A DNA stretch of 64,000 nt. Origin: Bradyrhizobium sp. dw_411. Lineage in GTDB: Bacteria; Pseudomonadota; Alphaproteobacteria; Rhizobiales; Xanthobacteraceae. The translations under genes were made by a program, and so were the position numbers. The stretch lies in NCBI RefSeq assembly GCF_018449695.1, contig NZ_JAAVUY010000017.1, positions 62,001 through 126,000 of the forward strand, written 5' to 3'. Below the pieces are notes generated by a model. That model was not told where the DNA came from. It was given only the letters and a program-made list of their open reading frames with translations, and ran no database searches. Shown here in pieces: positions 35,830-44,872 of this stretch. Each line of letters starts with the position of its first letter. The first letter of the stretch is position 1.

Positions 35830-36807
35830 ATGAAAATGCAAGCACTCGCCCTCGCCTTTCTCGCCGCAGCCGCCATCGGCGGCCTGGCATGGGTCTTCCT
35901 CTATCCCTTGCTGTCGGGGCAGAACAAGGCCGAGAGCCGCCGCGCCTCCGTCGCCAAGCCGGAGCCGGCAGCCGCGCGCCAGACCGACAAGGCCCAGCGG
36001 TCGCGTCGCGAACAAGTCGAAGGATCGCTGAAGGAAGTCGAAGCGCGGCGCCAGAAGGACAAGAAGGTCTCGCTGACCACCCGTCTTACCCAGGCCGGCC
36101 TGTCCTGGTCGCCCCAGAAATTCATGATCGCCTCCGGCATCCTGGCGGCCGTTTGCTTCGCGATGACGATACTGGGCGGCGGCGGCCTGCTTGGCGCAGG
36201 CGGCCTGGCGTTTGCCGCAGGCTTCGGCCTGCCACGCTGGATCCTCAGCTTCCTCAAGAAGCGTCGGGAGAAGAACTTTCTCAAGGCGCTGCCGGACGCC
36301 GTCGACGTGATCGTTCGCGGCATCAAGGCCGGCCTGCCGCTGTTTGAATCCCTCAAGGTGGTCGCGGCCGATTCACCTGAGCCGCTCAAGAGCGAATTCC
36401 TGGCCATCATCGAAACCCAGGCGATCGGCATGCCGCTCGGCGAAGCCTGCACGCGCCTGTTCGAACGGATGCCGGTTCCGGAGGCGAACTTCTTCGGGAT
36501 TGTGATCGCGATTCAGCAGAAGTCCGGCGGCAATCTCTCCGAGGCCCTCGGCAACCTGTCCAAGGTGTTGCGCGATCGCAAGAAGATGGCCGAGAAGATT
36601 CAGGCCATGTCGATGGAAGCCAAGGCTTCCGCGGGCATCATCGGTTCGCTGCCGCCTATCGTGATGCTGCTCGTCTACCTCTCGACCCCCGATTATATCT
36701 CGCTGTTATGGACTCATCCGACCGGTCAATTGATGCTGGTCGGCTGCGTGATCTGGATGTCGCTCGGCATCCTGGTCATGAAGAAGATGATCAACTTCGA
36801 CTTCTAA
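35830..36807 (+). CDS. tadB: TadB inner-membrane pilus platform protein
   Basis: A 325-residue protein with an N-terminal helix (about 5-28), a charged cytoplasmic stretch, and a T2SSF domain: ALPDAVDVIVRGIKAGLPLF, ETQAIGMPLGEACTRLFERM, QQKSGGNLSEALGNLS and a C-terminal pair of helices. With TadC it makes the platform on which CpaF works. It starts 11 bp after cpaF. Confidence 0.95.
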   Translation: MKMQALALAFLAAAAIGGLAWVFLYPLLSGQNKAESRRASVAKPEPAAARQTDKAQRSRREQVEGSLKEVEARRQKDKKVSLTTRLTQAGLSWSPQKFMIASGILAAVCFAMTILGGGGLLGAGGLAFAAGFGLPRWILSFLKKRREKNFLKALPDAVDVIVRGIKAGLPLFESLKVVAADSPEPLKSEFLAIIETQAIGMPLGEACTRLFERMPVPEANFFGIVIAIQQKSGGNLSEALGNLSKVLRDRKKMAEKIQAMSMEAKASAGIIGSLPPIVMLLVYLSTPDYISLLWTHPTGQLMLVGCVIWMSLGILVMKKMINFDF

Positions 36808-36816
36808 TGGTGCCGT

Positions 36817-37791
36817 ATGATTAGTTTTCTGATTGAAAAACTGCACGACGCACGGTTCATGACCATGCTGCTGGCGGCCATCGCCGTGAGCGCCACGGCC
36901 TACACGCTGATCATGCCGCTGTTTGCCAGCGAGGGGCTGGCAAAGCGCATGAAATCGGTTGCCAGCGAACGCGAGAGGATCCGGGCGCGGGAGCGCGATC
37001 GTCTCACCAAGACCGAAAAGGTAACGTTGCGCCAGACGCCGAAGCAACTCGTCTCCAGGGTCGTGGAAGACTTCAACCTCGGAAAATGGCTGGCGCAGGA
37101 AGCCGCGCGCGACAAGCTCACCATGGCCGGCTACCGCGGCCAGGCTCCCTATATCACGTTCCTGTTCTTCCGCCTGGTGACACCGATCGTGATGTTCATC
37201 GGGGCGGTGCTGTATGTTTTCGTCATCTCGCACATGGAGAAGACGATGCCGGTCAAGATCGGCATGTGCGTCGGCGCGGCCTATCTCGGCCTGCAGGCGC
37301 CGATGCTGTTCCTGAAGAATGCGATTTCAAAGCGCCAGCTCTCGATCAAGCGGGCGTTTCCCGATGCGCTCGATCTGCTGCTGATCTGTATCGAGTCCGG
37401 CATGTCAATCGAAGTCGCGTTCCGCAAAGTCAGCGTCGAGATCGGAACGCAGTCGGTGGCGCTGTCGGAAGAATTCACGCTGACCACCGCCGAGCTTTCC
37501 TATCTGCAGGACCGCAAGGTGGCTTACGAAAACCTGGCCAAGCGCACCGGCCTTGAGGGCGTCAAATCGGTCTGCCTGGCATTGCAGCAGTCGGAACGCT
37601 ACGGAACGCCGCTCGGCCAGAGCTTGCGCGTGATGGCGCAGGAAAATCGCGACATGCGCATGAACGAAGCCGAGAAGAAGGCCGCGGCGCTGCCGCCGAA
37701 ACTGACGGTGCCGATGATTCTGTTCTTTCTGCCGGTGCTGTTTGTCGTCATTCTCGGGCCGACCGGCATCAAGGTCGCCGCAATGCAATGA
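36817..37791 (+). CDS. tadC: TadC inner-membrane pilus platform protein
   Basis: A 324-residue T2SSF-domain protein paralogous to TadB, with SIKRAFPDALDLLLICIESG, LAKRTGLEGVKSVCLALQQS and ERYGTPLGQSLRVMAQENRD, and four to five hydrophobic helices. It is the last gene of the plus-strand tad operon and starts 9 bp after tadB. Confidence 0.95.
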   Translation: MISFLIEKLHDARFMTMLLAAIAVSATAYTLIMPLFASEGLAKRMKSVASERERIRARERDRLTKTEKVTLRQTPKQLVSRVVEDFNLGKWLAQEAARDKLTMAGYRGQAPYITFLFFRLVTPIVMFIGAVLYVFVISHMEKTMPVKIGMCVGAAYLGLQAPMLFLKNAISKRQLSIKRAFPDALDLLLICIESGMSIEVAFRKVSVEIGTQSVALSEEFTLTTAELSYLQDRKVAYENLAKRTGLEGVKSVCLALQQSERYGTPLGQSLRVMAQENRDMRMNEAEKKAAALPPKLTVPMILFFLPVLFVVILGPTGIKVAAMQ

Positions 37792-37898
37792 CGCTGTCGG
37801 TAGCCGTGTACGCGAACGGCGCCTTACCCAACGGGCTTGTCGTCACCTGGCTCACCGGGTGGTCTGCGGGCGATTTGATCATCAGCCGACATGACGCA

Positions 37899-37920
37899 AT
37901 CACCCGCTCTCGCGGGTGAT
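37899..37920. terminator. Hairpin between convergent tadC and tadD-like genes
   Basis: ATCACCCGC (37899-37907) and GCGGGTGAT (37912-37920) form a perfect 9-bp stem with a 4-base loop. There is no T tract, so it may be a bidirectional RNA end stabiliser or a factor-dependent terminator. Confidence 0.6.
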
Positions 37921-37957
37921 GACGATCAGGCCGGTATCTATTTCGCTCGAAAACGCC

Positions 37958-38767
37958 CTAATCGGGATGGCTGAGAGACGCCACCGGCACTCTTCCGGCG
38001 CCACCGCGGGGATTGTCCTTGCGGCTCAGCATCTGTTTCAGATAGGCGACGTTGGCGGCGGCCTCATCGGCCGGCAGATCGGCCTTCACGATAGTTTCGG
38101 CCTCGGCGAAACGGCCTTGCAAGCCGACCACCAGGCCCAGATTTTGTCGCACCCGTGCATCGGCTCTGCCGGTGCCATAGGCTTTGCGAAGCACCTCTTC
38201 CGCCTTCGGCAGCTCGCCGGAGAGAACATAGGAAAGACCGAGATTGGAAAGCACCGACGGCTCGTCCGGCATGATCTTCAGCGCACTGGCGTAATAGCGG
38301 CGCGCTTCGTCGTGCTTGCCAAGCTGGTCGAGTGCGGTCCCCTGAACCGAAAGAATTCGCCAGTCGGGATTGGCGGGGGTGTGGGCACGGGCGAGAACGT
38401 CGAAGGCCTGCTGGAAATTACCATTGTCGGCGAGCGCCCGGCCGTAACCGGCCATCAGCTCCTTGTTGCCGGGATGAGCGATCGTGGCCTGCTCGAGCAC
38501 GGCGGCAGCCTGGCTGCGCTGTCCGGTGGCACGCAGGGCCTGACCATAGGCAAGGGCGGCGGCGGCATCCTTGGGATCGGCACGGTAGCGCTCGCCATAG
38601 ATTTCGACAGCGCGGCGCGGATCGGATTCGGGGGATTCGGCCTTCGGCGAAGGCGACAGAGACCCCGTGATATCGGACGTGGTCTGGCATCCGCCGAGCC
38701 CAGCGGCCAAAATCGCCGTCACGGCCGCGGACGCAAGAAGCCGGGCAAGGCTGGACTGCAGACGCAT
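37958..38767 (-). CDS. TadD-like TPR lipoprotein
   Basis: A lipoprotein of 269 residues if it starts at the ATG at 38767; the ATG at 38782 adds five residues. A lipobox (GLGGC) lies near residue 27. TPR repeats follow (for example AALAYGQALRATGQRSQAAA, GYGRALADNGNFQQAF and SNLGLSYVLSGELPKAEEVL). TadD is a lipoprotein needed for pilus assembly. It is convergent with the tadBC genes, so the locus is arranged on both strands. Confidence 0.88.
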   Translation of the reverse strand: MRLQSSLARLLASAAVTAILAAGLGGCQTTSDITGSLSPSPKAESPESDPRRAVEIYGERYRADPKDAAAALAYGQALRATGQRSQAAAVLEQATIAHPGNKELMAGYGRALADNGNFQQAFDVLARAHTPANPDWRILSVQGTALDQLGKHDEARRYYASALKIMPDEPSVLSNLGLSYVLSGELPKAEEVLRKAYGTGRADARVRQNLGLVVGLQGRFAEAETIVKADLPADEAAANVAYLKQMLSRKDNPRGGAGRVPVASLSHPD

Positions 38768-38827
38768 GGAACTTTGACTCACGATATCAGGCGATTTGAT
38801 CGAGCCGAACGCGCCAGCAATAGGCTG

Positions 38828-38848
38828 TTAACCCTAACGGCGGGTTAA
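38828..38848. promoter_or_regulatory. Palindrome upstream of the TadD-like gene
   Basis: TTAACCC (38828-38834) and GGGTTAA (38842-38848) are a perfect inverted repeat with a 7-base centre, 46 bp upstream of the start at 38782. It could be an operator. The regulator is unknown. Confidence 0.45.
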
Positions 38849-38931
38849 TGCTTTCCCCCGGCACGGGACCCGCCGGTTTCAGGGGTAGTGCTGTGTATTG
38901 ACATCCCGGCCGCGGGATCGGCCGCGATCCG

Positions 38932-39135
38932 TCAAAGCTCGATCGCCAGCCGTTTCCTGATTTCATCCACCCGCTTTTCCAGCGCGTCAAATCTGGCGTG
39001 AAGATTCCTGTCGTGAAGATAGAATATGTACCCCAACGCGATAAATCCGAAAATCCAGTGGTGACTTTCCACGTAGAGCAACACCTGCTCAACGCCATGA
39101 GCCACGGCAACAACCGCATCCAGCAAAAAATCCAT
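38932..39135 (-). CDS. Small membrane protein with coiled-coil tail
   Basis: A 67-residue protein with one or two hydrophobic segments (LLDAVVAVAHGVEQVLLYV and WIFGFIALGYIFYL) and a charged helical end (LHARFDALEKRVDEIRKRL) likely to form a coiled coil. AGG lies 8 bases before the ATG. It is isolated and I do not recognise a family. Confidence 0.55.
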   Translation of the reverse strand: MDFLLDAVVAVAHGVEQVLLYVESHHWIFGFIALGYIFYLHDRNLHARFDALEKRVDEIRKRLAIEL

Positions 39136-39291
39136 CGCATTACCTGTTTAACAGAAAATAACCCCCCGGTCCGGAAAGAGTGCCCCGGGCTTTGCATGTC
39201 AAGATTCGTGCGCCCGACGACCTTTACGCCGGAAGGTCCGGAGGCAGGCACCCGGCATCACATGAATGAAGCGCCGTTCCGCCGCATCCGG

Positions 39292-39510
39292 CTATTTGTG
39301 ATGCTTGCGCAGATAGGCATGCAGAGATTCCGTGCCGGTCTCGGCCAGCAAGGTCTTCAGCATCATGTCCTTGCGGCGGCCTTCCGCGAAATGCTCGCCG
39401 TATGTTTTGCGCAGCGACGCGACGCGCGTGTTGCCATGCTTCTTGTCGATACGGCCGGTGGTGTCGCGATGCCGACCGTCCAAACCCTTCTTTTTGGCTT
39501 TCTTGGCCAT
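39292..39510 (-). CDS. Small basic conserved protein of unknown function
   Basis: A 72-residue, very basic protein (KKAKKKGLDGRHRDTTGRID, then RVASLRKTYGEHFAEGRRKD and LLAETGTESLHAYLRKHH). Similar small proteins are, from memory, common in Bradyrhizobium and have no assigned role. The basic N-terminus suggests nucleic-acid binding, which is inference. It stands alone on the minus strand. Confidence 0.6.
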   Translation of the reverse strand: MAKKAKKKGLDGRHRDTTGRIDKKHGNTRVASLRKTYGEHFAEGRRKDMMLKTLLAETGTESLHAYLRKHHK

Positions 39511-39752
39511 GTGACGCTCCCGAAATATTGGTTCAACGCAATTGCCGAACCCGGGAATTCTATCACGCTCACACGCGAACGTGTAGAGGCCGGTCGGTCG
39601 CGGATCGCGGCCGCCGCGATCGCGTTGCTTATCCCTTCTTGCTATCCCTTCTCAAACCAACGGCCTCGGCGATAAACGCCAAGGCCGGATTGTCCTGAGA
39701 TGATGGTCTTGAGACGGCTATCTTTAAAGCATAGCGTCTCGCAGCGCCAAAA

Positions 39753-40175
39753 TTACTCGCAGACCTCGACGTGACGAACACGCCAGCCGTGACGCGTCTT
39801 CACGCGCTGCCGGACCACATAGCAACTGGTCTCGTCTTCGTAATAGGGATAATAGCCATCATAGTAGCCGGGATAAAAACCATAGCCGAAACCACCGCCG
39901 CGGAAACCACGGAAGCCGCCGCCAAAGCCGTGACCACCGAAACCGTGACCACCGCCACCGAACCCGTGGCCACCGCCGCCGAACCCGTGGCCACCACCCC
40001 CACCGCCATGACCTCCGCCTCCGCCGCCACCGCCCCGCGCAAGCGCTGCCGTGCTGGATGCGCCGAGCACGAGCGCAGAGGTACCGAGCATGCCGAAGGC
40101 ATAGACGCCGAACAACACGACCGCCGCCAAACCGCGGATCAGAATGTTGCGGTGGGTTTTTCTATTCTGCGTCAT
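39753..40175 (-). CDS. Glycine-rich exported protein
   Basis: A 140-residue protein with a signal or anchor helix (about 14-38), a long Gly/His repeat region (runs of GGGGHGFGG, about 48-90), a Tyr-rich block (YPGYYDGYYPYYED) and a short C-terminal domain with two Cys (TSCYVVRQRVKTRHG, HVEVCE). The repeat DNA makes this stretch low in complexity. CCGGAGG precedes the ATG. A FixK/FNR-type box lies 55 bp upstream of the start, so it may be induced by low oxygen. Confidence 0.75.
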   Translation of the reverse strand: MTQNRKTHRNILIRGLAAVVLFGVYAFGMLGTSALVLGASSTAALARGGGGGGGGHGGGGGGHGFGGGGHGFGGGGHGFGGHGFGGGFRGFRGGGFGYGFYPGYYDGYYPYYEDETSCYVVRQRVKTRHGWRVRHVEVCE

Positions 40176-40229
40176 CGAAGCCTCCGGTTACATTGCTTGC
40201 AGATGTGAACACAAACGGCGCAAGCAGAA

Positions 40230-40243
40230 TTGATGCACATCAA
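40230..40243 (-). promoter_or_regulatory. FixK/FNR-type box
   Basis: TTGATGCACATCAA is a perfect palindromic FNR/FixK site (TTGAT-N4-ATCAA). A second half-like TTGATCAA lies at 40248-40255. Its centre is 61 bp before the start codon of the minus-strand glycine-rich protein, a place that allows class II activation with the start near 40195. Confidence 0.65.
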
Positions 40244-40331
40244 GCTCTTGATCAAAGCGTAAATACAATCATGAAGACGCGTCAAATCACCTCGGCGTCA
40301 TTGTCGCGATGTTACGCGCGATGCAAATGTG

Positions 40332-40351
40332 ATCACGACACGCGTCGTGAT
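40332..40351. promoter_or_regulatory. 20-bp inverted repeat in the same intergenic region
   Basis: ATCACGAC and GTCGTGAT are perfect 8-bp arms around ACGC. The site lies between the FixK box and the aminopeptidase gene. It is a candidate operator for either divergent gene. No other gene is visible in 40176-40535. Confidence 0.45.
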
Positions 40352-40535
40352 ATCCGCGCTTTGCCTTGCATGGAATTTCCGACAACTGCCTGAACCAGCC
40401 TATCCGATCCGACCTCACTGTTCGGGCTGGTTTGATAGTGTCAGCCATTGTAGAACCCTCAAAAGGCCTGCAAACCCGAGGCTCGCTCGGGGATCGATTT
40501 CATGACGCCCGTTTCAGTTGAAGACCGAGAGAAGC

Positions 40536-41918
40536 ATGCATTCCGTATTCGAGAACGCACCTGCACCATTGGCTATTCCCATTACGTTTGCGACCAAGGC
40601 GACGTGGGATGCAATCTCTGCTGATTTGCCTGCGCCGGCGCGAGCGTTCGCCTTGGGCAATGGCTTTGCGGCCAAACCCGGCGCCTGCCTGACGCTGCCT
40701 GACGCAAACGGGAAAATCGCGCAGGTTTTGTTCGGGCTGGAAAACGAGACCAGCAAATTCCGCGACCTGTTCAGGCCCGGTCTCCTGCCGGGCCTGTTGC
40801 CGCCGGGTGTTTATCGTTTCGCCAATGCTCCGCATGATGCGCGTCTCGCCGCACTGGCCTTCGCGCTCGGCAGTTATCGCTTCGGCCGCTACCGCAAGAC
40901 CGATGCGCCTGAGGTCAAACTGGTGCCGCCCGATGGCGTCGATGTCGCCGACATCGCGCGGATGGCGGAAGCGGCCGCACTGGCCCGCGACCTCATCAAT
41001 ACGCCATCGAATGACATGGGGCCGGAAGAGCTGGCGGAAGCCGCGCAGCAATTGGCGAATCGCTTCGGCGCCAGTTTCAACTGCATCATTGGCGACGATC
41101 TGGTACGGCAGAATTTTCCGCTGATTCATGCCGTCGGCATGGCGTCGACGCGCGCGCCCCGATTGATCGACATTAGCTGGGGCGATCCTGATCATCCCAA
41201 GGTGACGCTGGTCGGCAAGGGCGTTTGCTTCGACACCGGCGGGCTCGATCTGAAACCATCCAGCGGCATGCTGATCATGAAGAAGGATATGGGCGGCGCC
41301 GCCAATGTGCTGGCGCTAGCCTTGATGGTGATGGACGCCAAACTGAAGGTGCGCCTGCGGGTCCTGATTCCAGCCGTCGAGAACGCCGTTGCCGGCAACG
41401 CGTTCCGTCCGCTCGATATCTTCCCATCGCGCAAGGGCCCGACCGTGGAAATCGGCAACACCGATGCCGAGGGCCGGCTGGTGCTCGCCGACGCGCTTGC
41501 GCTCGCCGACGAAGAGAAGCCCGATCTCCTGATCGACCTGGGCACGCTGACCGGCGCAGCGCGGGTCGCGCTGGGTCCGGAATTGCCGCCGTTTTATACC
41601 GACGACGAAAGTCTGGCGCAGGATCTGGCGATATCCGCAAAACGCGAGAACGATCCGCTATGGCGATTGCCGCTATGGCCGCCTTACGATAGCTGGCTCG
41701 ATTCGAAAGTCGCCAATATCAACAACGCACCCTCGGGCGGGTTCGCCGGCTCGATCATCTGTGCGCTGTTCCTGCAGCGCTTTGTCGAGACCGCGAAGAG
41801 CTGGCTGCATGTCGATATCTACGGCTGGACGCCGTCAGCGAAACCGGCGCGTCCAGAGGGCGGCGAATGCCAGGCCGCCCGCGCGATCTACAAATTGCTG
41901 AGCGATCGCTATGCGTGA
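40536..41918 (+). CDS. Leucyl aminopeptidase, M17 family
   Basis: A 460-residue cytosolic metallo-aminopeptidase. The two-metal site motifs are present: VGKGVCFDTGGLDLKP, MKKDMGGAA and NTDAEGRLVLADAL. The Lys of GKGV and the Arg of EGRL are the catalytic pair of the family. The ATG at 40536 follows GAGAGAAG; a TTG at 40518 is less likely. It overlaps the next gene by 8 bp. Confidence 0.95.
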   Translation: MHSVFENAPAPLAIPITFATKATWDAISADLPAPARAFALGNGFAAKPGACLTLPDANGKIAQVLFGLENETSKFRDLFRPGLLPGLLPPGVYRFANAPHDARLAALAFALGSYRFGRYRKTDAPEVKLVPPDGVDVADIARMAEAAALARDLINTPSNDMGPEELAEAAQQLANRFGASFNCIIGDDLVRQNFPLIHAVGMASTRAPRLIDISWGDPDHPKVTLVGKGVCFDTGGLDLKPSSGMLIMKKDMGGAANVLALALMVMDAKLKVRLRVLIPAVENAVAGNAFRPLDIFPSRKGPTVEIGNTDAEGRLVLADALALADEEKPDLLIDLGTLTGAARVALGPELPPFYTDDESLAQDLAISAKRENDPLWRLPLWPPYDSWLDSKVANINNAPSGGFAGSIICALFLQRFVETAKSWLHVDIYGWTPSAKPARPEGGECQAARAIYKLLSDRYA

Positions 41919-42756
41919 TTCACGCACGACCCCGGCGCGTCCGGACCTCGCCGCGAAATATCTCGAAGGCGAACTCCAAGCTGCGCGTTTCGTCACCGGC
42001 GAGGAATTCGAGATATCGGAGGCCATCGCGCCATTGCATAGCGCGCCGTCGTCCGACGCCGAAATGGTAACGCAAGCGCTGAAGGGCGAACGCGCGACCA
42101 TCTACGACCGCAACGGCGAAGGCTGGGCCTGGGGCCAACTGAACAGCGATGGTTACGTCGGCTGGCTACCGGATCGCGCATTGGCAAAACCATCGGGCCA
42201 GCCGACGCACAAGATTACGGCGCTACGGACATTTGCGTTTCCCGGCCCTTCGATCAAGCTGCTGCCGGTCACAGCACTTCTGATGGGAACAACCCTCATC
42301 GTGACGCGGCAGGACGGCGCCTTCGCCGTTACGCGTGAAGGCTGGTATCTGCCGCTGCCGCATGTCGGCAGCATCGATCACCGTGCCGAAGATTTCGTTG
42401 CGGTTGCCGAGAGTTTTATCGGCACGCCGTATTTGTGGGGCGGCAAGAGCAGCTTCGGCATCGACTGTTCAGGCCTCGTCCAGGTGTCCCTGAACGCTGC
42501 CGGCACCGGCTGCCCGCGCGACAGCGACATGCAGCAGGATGGCCTCGGCCGCGAATTGAACTCCTCGGAATCGAAAAAGCTGCAGCGTGGCGACCTGATC
42601 TTCTGGAAAGGCCATGTCGCGATTGCGCGCGACGCGACCTCGATCGTTCATGCCAATGCCCACCATATGGCGACCGCGATCGAACCGACCCAAGGCGCCA
42701 TCGCGCGCATCAAGGCCGCCGGCAGCGAAGTCACGTCGATCAAGCGGATGGATTAG
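41911..42756 (+). CDS. NlpC/P60 family peptidase with SH3-like domains
   Basis: A 281-residue protein without a signal peptide. SH3b-type segments occupy about residues 35-140 (RATIYDRNGEGWAWGQLNSD) and the C-terminal NlpC/P60 domain has FIGTPYLWGGKSSFGIDCSG with the catalytic Cys, and the His of KGHVAIARD. Family members cleave gamma-D-Glu-diaminoacid bonds in peptidoglycan peptides, which fits the neighbouring aminopeptidase (recycling or turnover). It overlaps the aminopeptidase gene by 8 bp and the convergent yejF by 4 bp. Confidence 0.92.
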   Translation: MRDSRTTPARPDLAAKYLEGELQAARFVTGEEFEISEAIAPLHSAPSSDAEMVTQALKGERATIYDRNGEGWAWGQLNSDGYVGWLPDRALAKPSGQPTHKITALRTFAFPGPSIKLLPVTALLMGTTLIVTRQDGAFAVTREGWYLPLPHVGSIDHRAEDFVAVAESFIGTPYLWGGKSSFGIDCSGLVQVSLNAAGTGCPRDSDMQQDGLGRELNSSESKKLQRGDLIFWKGHVAIARDATSIVHANAHHMATAIEPTQGAIARIKAAGSEVTSIKRMD

Positions 42757-44390
42757 CTTGCGACGATGCCGCCGGGCGCGGTCTCGAGCCGGAACGCGGC
42801 GGCGAACAGCGCGCGGGTGTAATCGGTCTTGGGGTATTTGAACAATTCCGAAGCCGGCCCCTCCTCCACCACCTTGCCGTGACGCATCACGATCAAATGG
42901 CTCGCCAGCGAGGCGACCACGCGCAAATCATGCGAAATGAACATATAGGTCAAATCGCGCTTGCGCTGCAGTTCACGCAGCAGATCGACCATCTGCGCCT
43001 GGAACAGCATGTCGAGCGCGCTGGTCGGTTCATCCAGCACGACGAAATTCGGCTCCAGCACCACCGCGCGGGCGATGCTGATGCGCTGGCGCTGGCCGCC
43101 GGAGAATTCATGCGGATAGCGAAACCGCGTCGCCGGGTCGAGACCGACGTCTTTCAACGCCTTGATCACGCGCGCCTCGCGCTGATCTTCCGAAAGCGCG
43201 CGCTGATGTACGCTGAGGCCTTCGGCGACGATATCGCCGACCGACATGCGCGGGCTCAGCGCGCCGAACGGATCCTGAAACACGATCTGCATGTCGCGAC
43301 GAAAGGGCCGCATCTCCTTGAAGCGCAGGCCCTGAATATTGCTGCCGAGGAACACGATCGGCCCGTCGGATGAAATCAGCCGCAACAGCGCCAGGCCAAG
43401 TGTGGTCTTGCCGGAGCCGGATTCGCCGACCACGCCGAGCGTCTCGCCCTTGCGCACCTTCAGGCTGACGCCATCGACCGCCTTGATATGGCCGACCGTG
43501 TTGCGCAGCAGCCCACGCTTGATCGGAAACCAGACCTTCAGGCCATCGGCCGACATCACGACGGGAGATTCCGGCCGCGGTGGCGCCGGATCTGGCTTCG
43601 GTTCCGCGGCCAGCAACGCGCGGGTGTAGGGATGTTGGGGCGCGGTGAAAACCTGCTCGACCGGTCCCTGCTCGACGATCTTGCCACTGTTCATTACGCA
43701 GACCACGTCGGCGATGCGGCGCACGATACCGAGGTCATGGGTGATGAACAACAGACTCATGCCGAGCCGCGCGCGGATTTCCGCGAGCAGCGTCAGGATC
43801 TGCGCCTGCACGGTGACGTCGAGTGCGGTGGTCGGCTCATCGGCGATCAGGAGATCCGGCTCGTTGGCGAGCGCCATCGCAATCATGACGCGCTGGCGCT
43901 GACCACCCGACAATTGATGCGGATAGCTCGCGAGCCGGGTTTCCGGATCGGGAATGCCGACCTGTGTCAATAATTCCAGCGTGCGCGCCCGCGCCATCGC
44001 CCCGCGGACGCCGCTATGAATCTGCAGAATTTCGCCGATTTGAGACTCAATCGTATGCAACGGATTGAGCGAAGTCATCGGCTCCTGAAAGATGATCGAG
44101 ATGTCGTTGCCGCGAATCCTGCGGATTTCGCGCTCCGGCAGATTGAGCAATTCGCGGCCCTGAAAGCGAACGCTGCCGGATGGATGTGATGCAGTCGGAT
44201 AGGGTAACAGCTTGAGGATCGACAAGGCGCTGACGGATTTGCCCGAGCCGGATTCCCCGACCAGCGCGACGCATTGGCCGCGCTTGATCGAAAACGATAC
44301 ATGATCGACTGCGATCGACGTGCCGCTCGGTTGATGAAAGGCCACCGAGAGGTCGCGAACGTCGAGCAAGGGCTGGTTGATGGCGTCCAT
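42753..44390 (-). CDS. yejF: Peptide ABC transporter, double ATP-binding protein YejF
   Basis: A 545-residue protein with two fused nucleotide-binding domains. The first has Walker A GESGSGKSVSAL, signature LSGGQRQRVMIAMAL and Walker B LLIADEPTTALD. The second has GESGSGKTTLGLAL, FSGGQRQRISIARAV and FVVLDEPTSALD. It powers a YejABEF-type peptide importer. Its start overlaps the stop of a PIN-domain gene by one base, which is a foreign insertion between yejE and yejF. Confidence 0.93.
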   Translation of the reverse strand: MDAINQPLLDVRDLSVAFHQPSGTSIAVDHVSFSIKRGQCVALVGESGSGKSVSALSILKLLPYPTASHPSGSVRFQGRELLNLPEREIRRIRGNDISIIFQEPMTSLNPLHTIESQIGEILQIHSGVRGAMARARTLELLTQVGIPDPETRLASYPHQLSGGQRQRVMIAMALANEPDLLIADEPTTALDVTVQAQILTLLAEIRARLGMSLLFITHDLGIVRRIADVVCVMNSGKIVEQGPVEQVFTAPQHPYTRALLAAEPKPDPAPPRPESPVVMSADGLKVWFPIKRGLLRNTVGHIKAVDGVSLKVRKGETLGVVGESGSGKTTLGLALLRLISSDGPIVFLGSNIQGLRFKEMRPFRRDMQIVFQDPFGALSPRMSVGDIVAEGLSVHQRALSEDQREARVIKALKDVGLDPATRFRYPHEFSGGQRQRISIARAVVLEPNFVVLDEPTSALDMLFQAQMVDLLRELQRKRDLTYMFISHDLRVVASLASHLIVMRHGKVVEEGPASELFKYPKTDYTRALFAAAFRLETAPGGIVAS

Positions 44391-44872
44391 TACGACAGTT
44401 CTTCGATCAGCTGCGTAAGTCCATATCGAGTGACGCGCTGCATGCCCTCAGGCAATTTTAACTTTCGATCAAACGACAGCATCCTGGCACAACCGGCCCG
44501 GACAGCTGTCACCACGTGAATGGCATCAGGAAGTTTCGGCATGCCCGCCCGGGATTCAGAGATATCCGACTTCGACAAGCCGGCAACTCGTCGATAGTCG
44601 GCGGTCTCGATCAAGACATCGCGTGTTACCGGATGCAAATCAAACAAACCGCTATACACAATCAGTTCCAAATAGTTCCGGCGTCTAATGGGATCAGGCT
44701 TTGGCAACACTTCGGCGAGCGTCAACTCACTCGTGACAGCCAGGTTTTTTCTTCTACTCAACAGTTCGAACAGCGTGCGGAGAGTACCCGCGATGTCATC
44801 GCTACCCTCTACGGCGTAGATGAATACATTAGCGTCAAAATACAGCTTCGACGACGCACCCGCCTCAATCAT
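44390..44872 (-). CDS. PIN-domain ribonuclease toxin (VapC-like)
   Basis: A 160-residue PIN-domain protein. Acidic residues of the active site are visible in LYFDANVFIYAVEG (D), SELTLAEVL (E), KLPDAIHVVTA (D) and RMLSFDRKLK (D). Such toxins cleave tRNA, rRNA or mRNA. The ATG at 44872 overlaps the partner gene's end by 8 bp; the longer frame to 44959 lies inside the partner. It shares one base with the yejF start, so it is translationally tied to the importer operon. Confidence 0.88.
   Translation of the reverse strand: MIEAGASSKLYFDANVFIYAVEGSDDIAGTLRTLFELLSRRKNLAVTSELTLAEVLPKPDPIRRRNYLELIVYSGLFDLHPVTRDVLIETADYRRVAGLSKSDISESRAGMPKLPDAIHVVTAVRAGCARMLSFDRKLKLPEGMQRVTRYGLTQLIEELS

Noticed and set aside
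39800..40102. Alternative frames in the glycine-rich gene region
   Set aside because: Low-complexity DNA keeps several frames open. Only the 39753-40175 frame has a signal peptide and a ribosome site.
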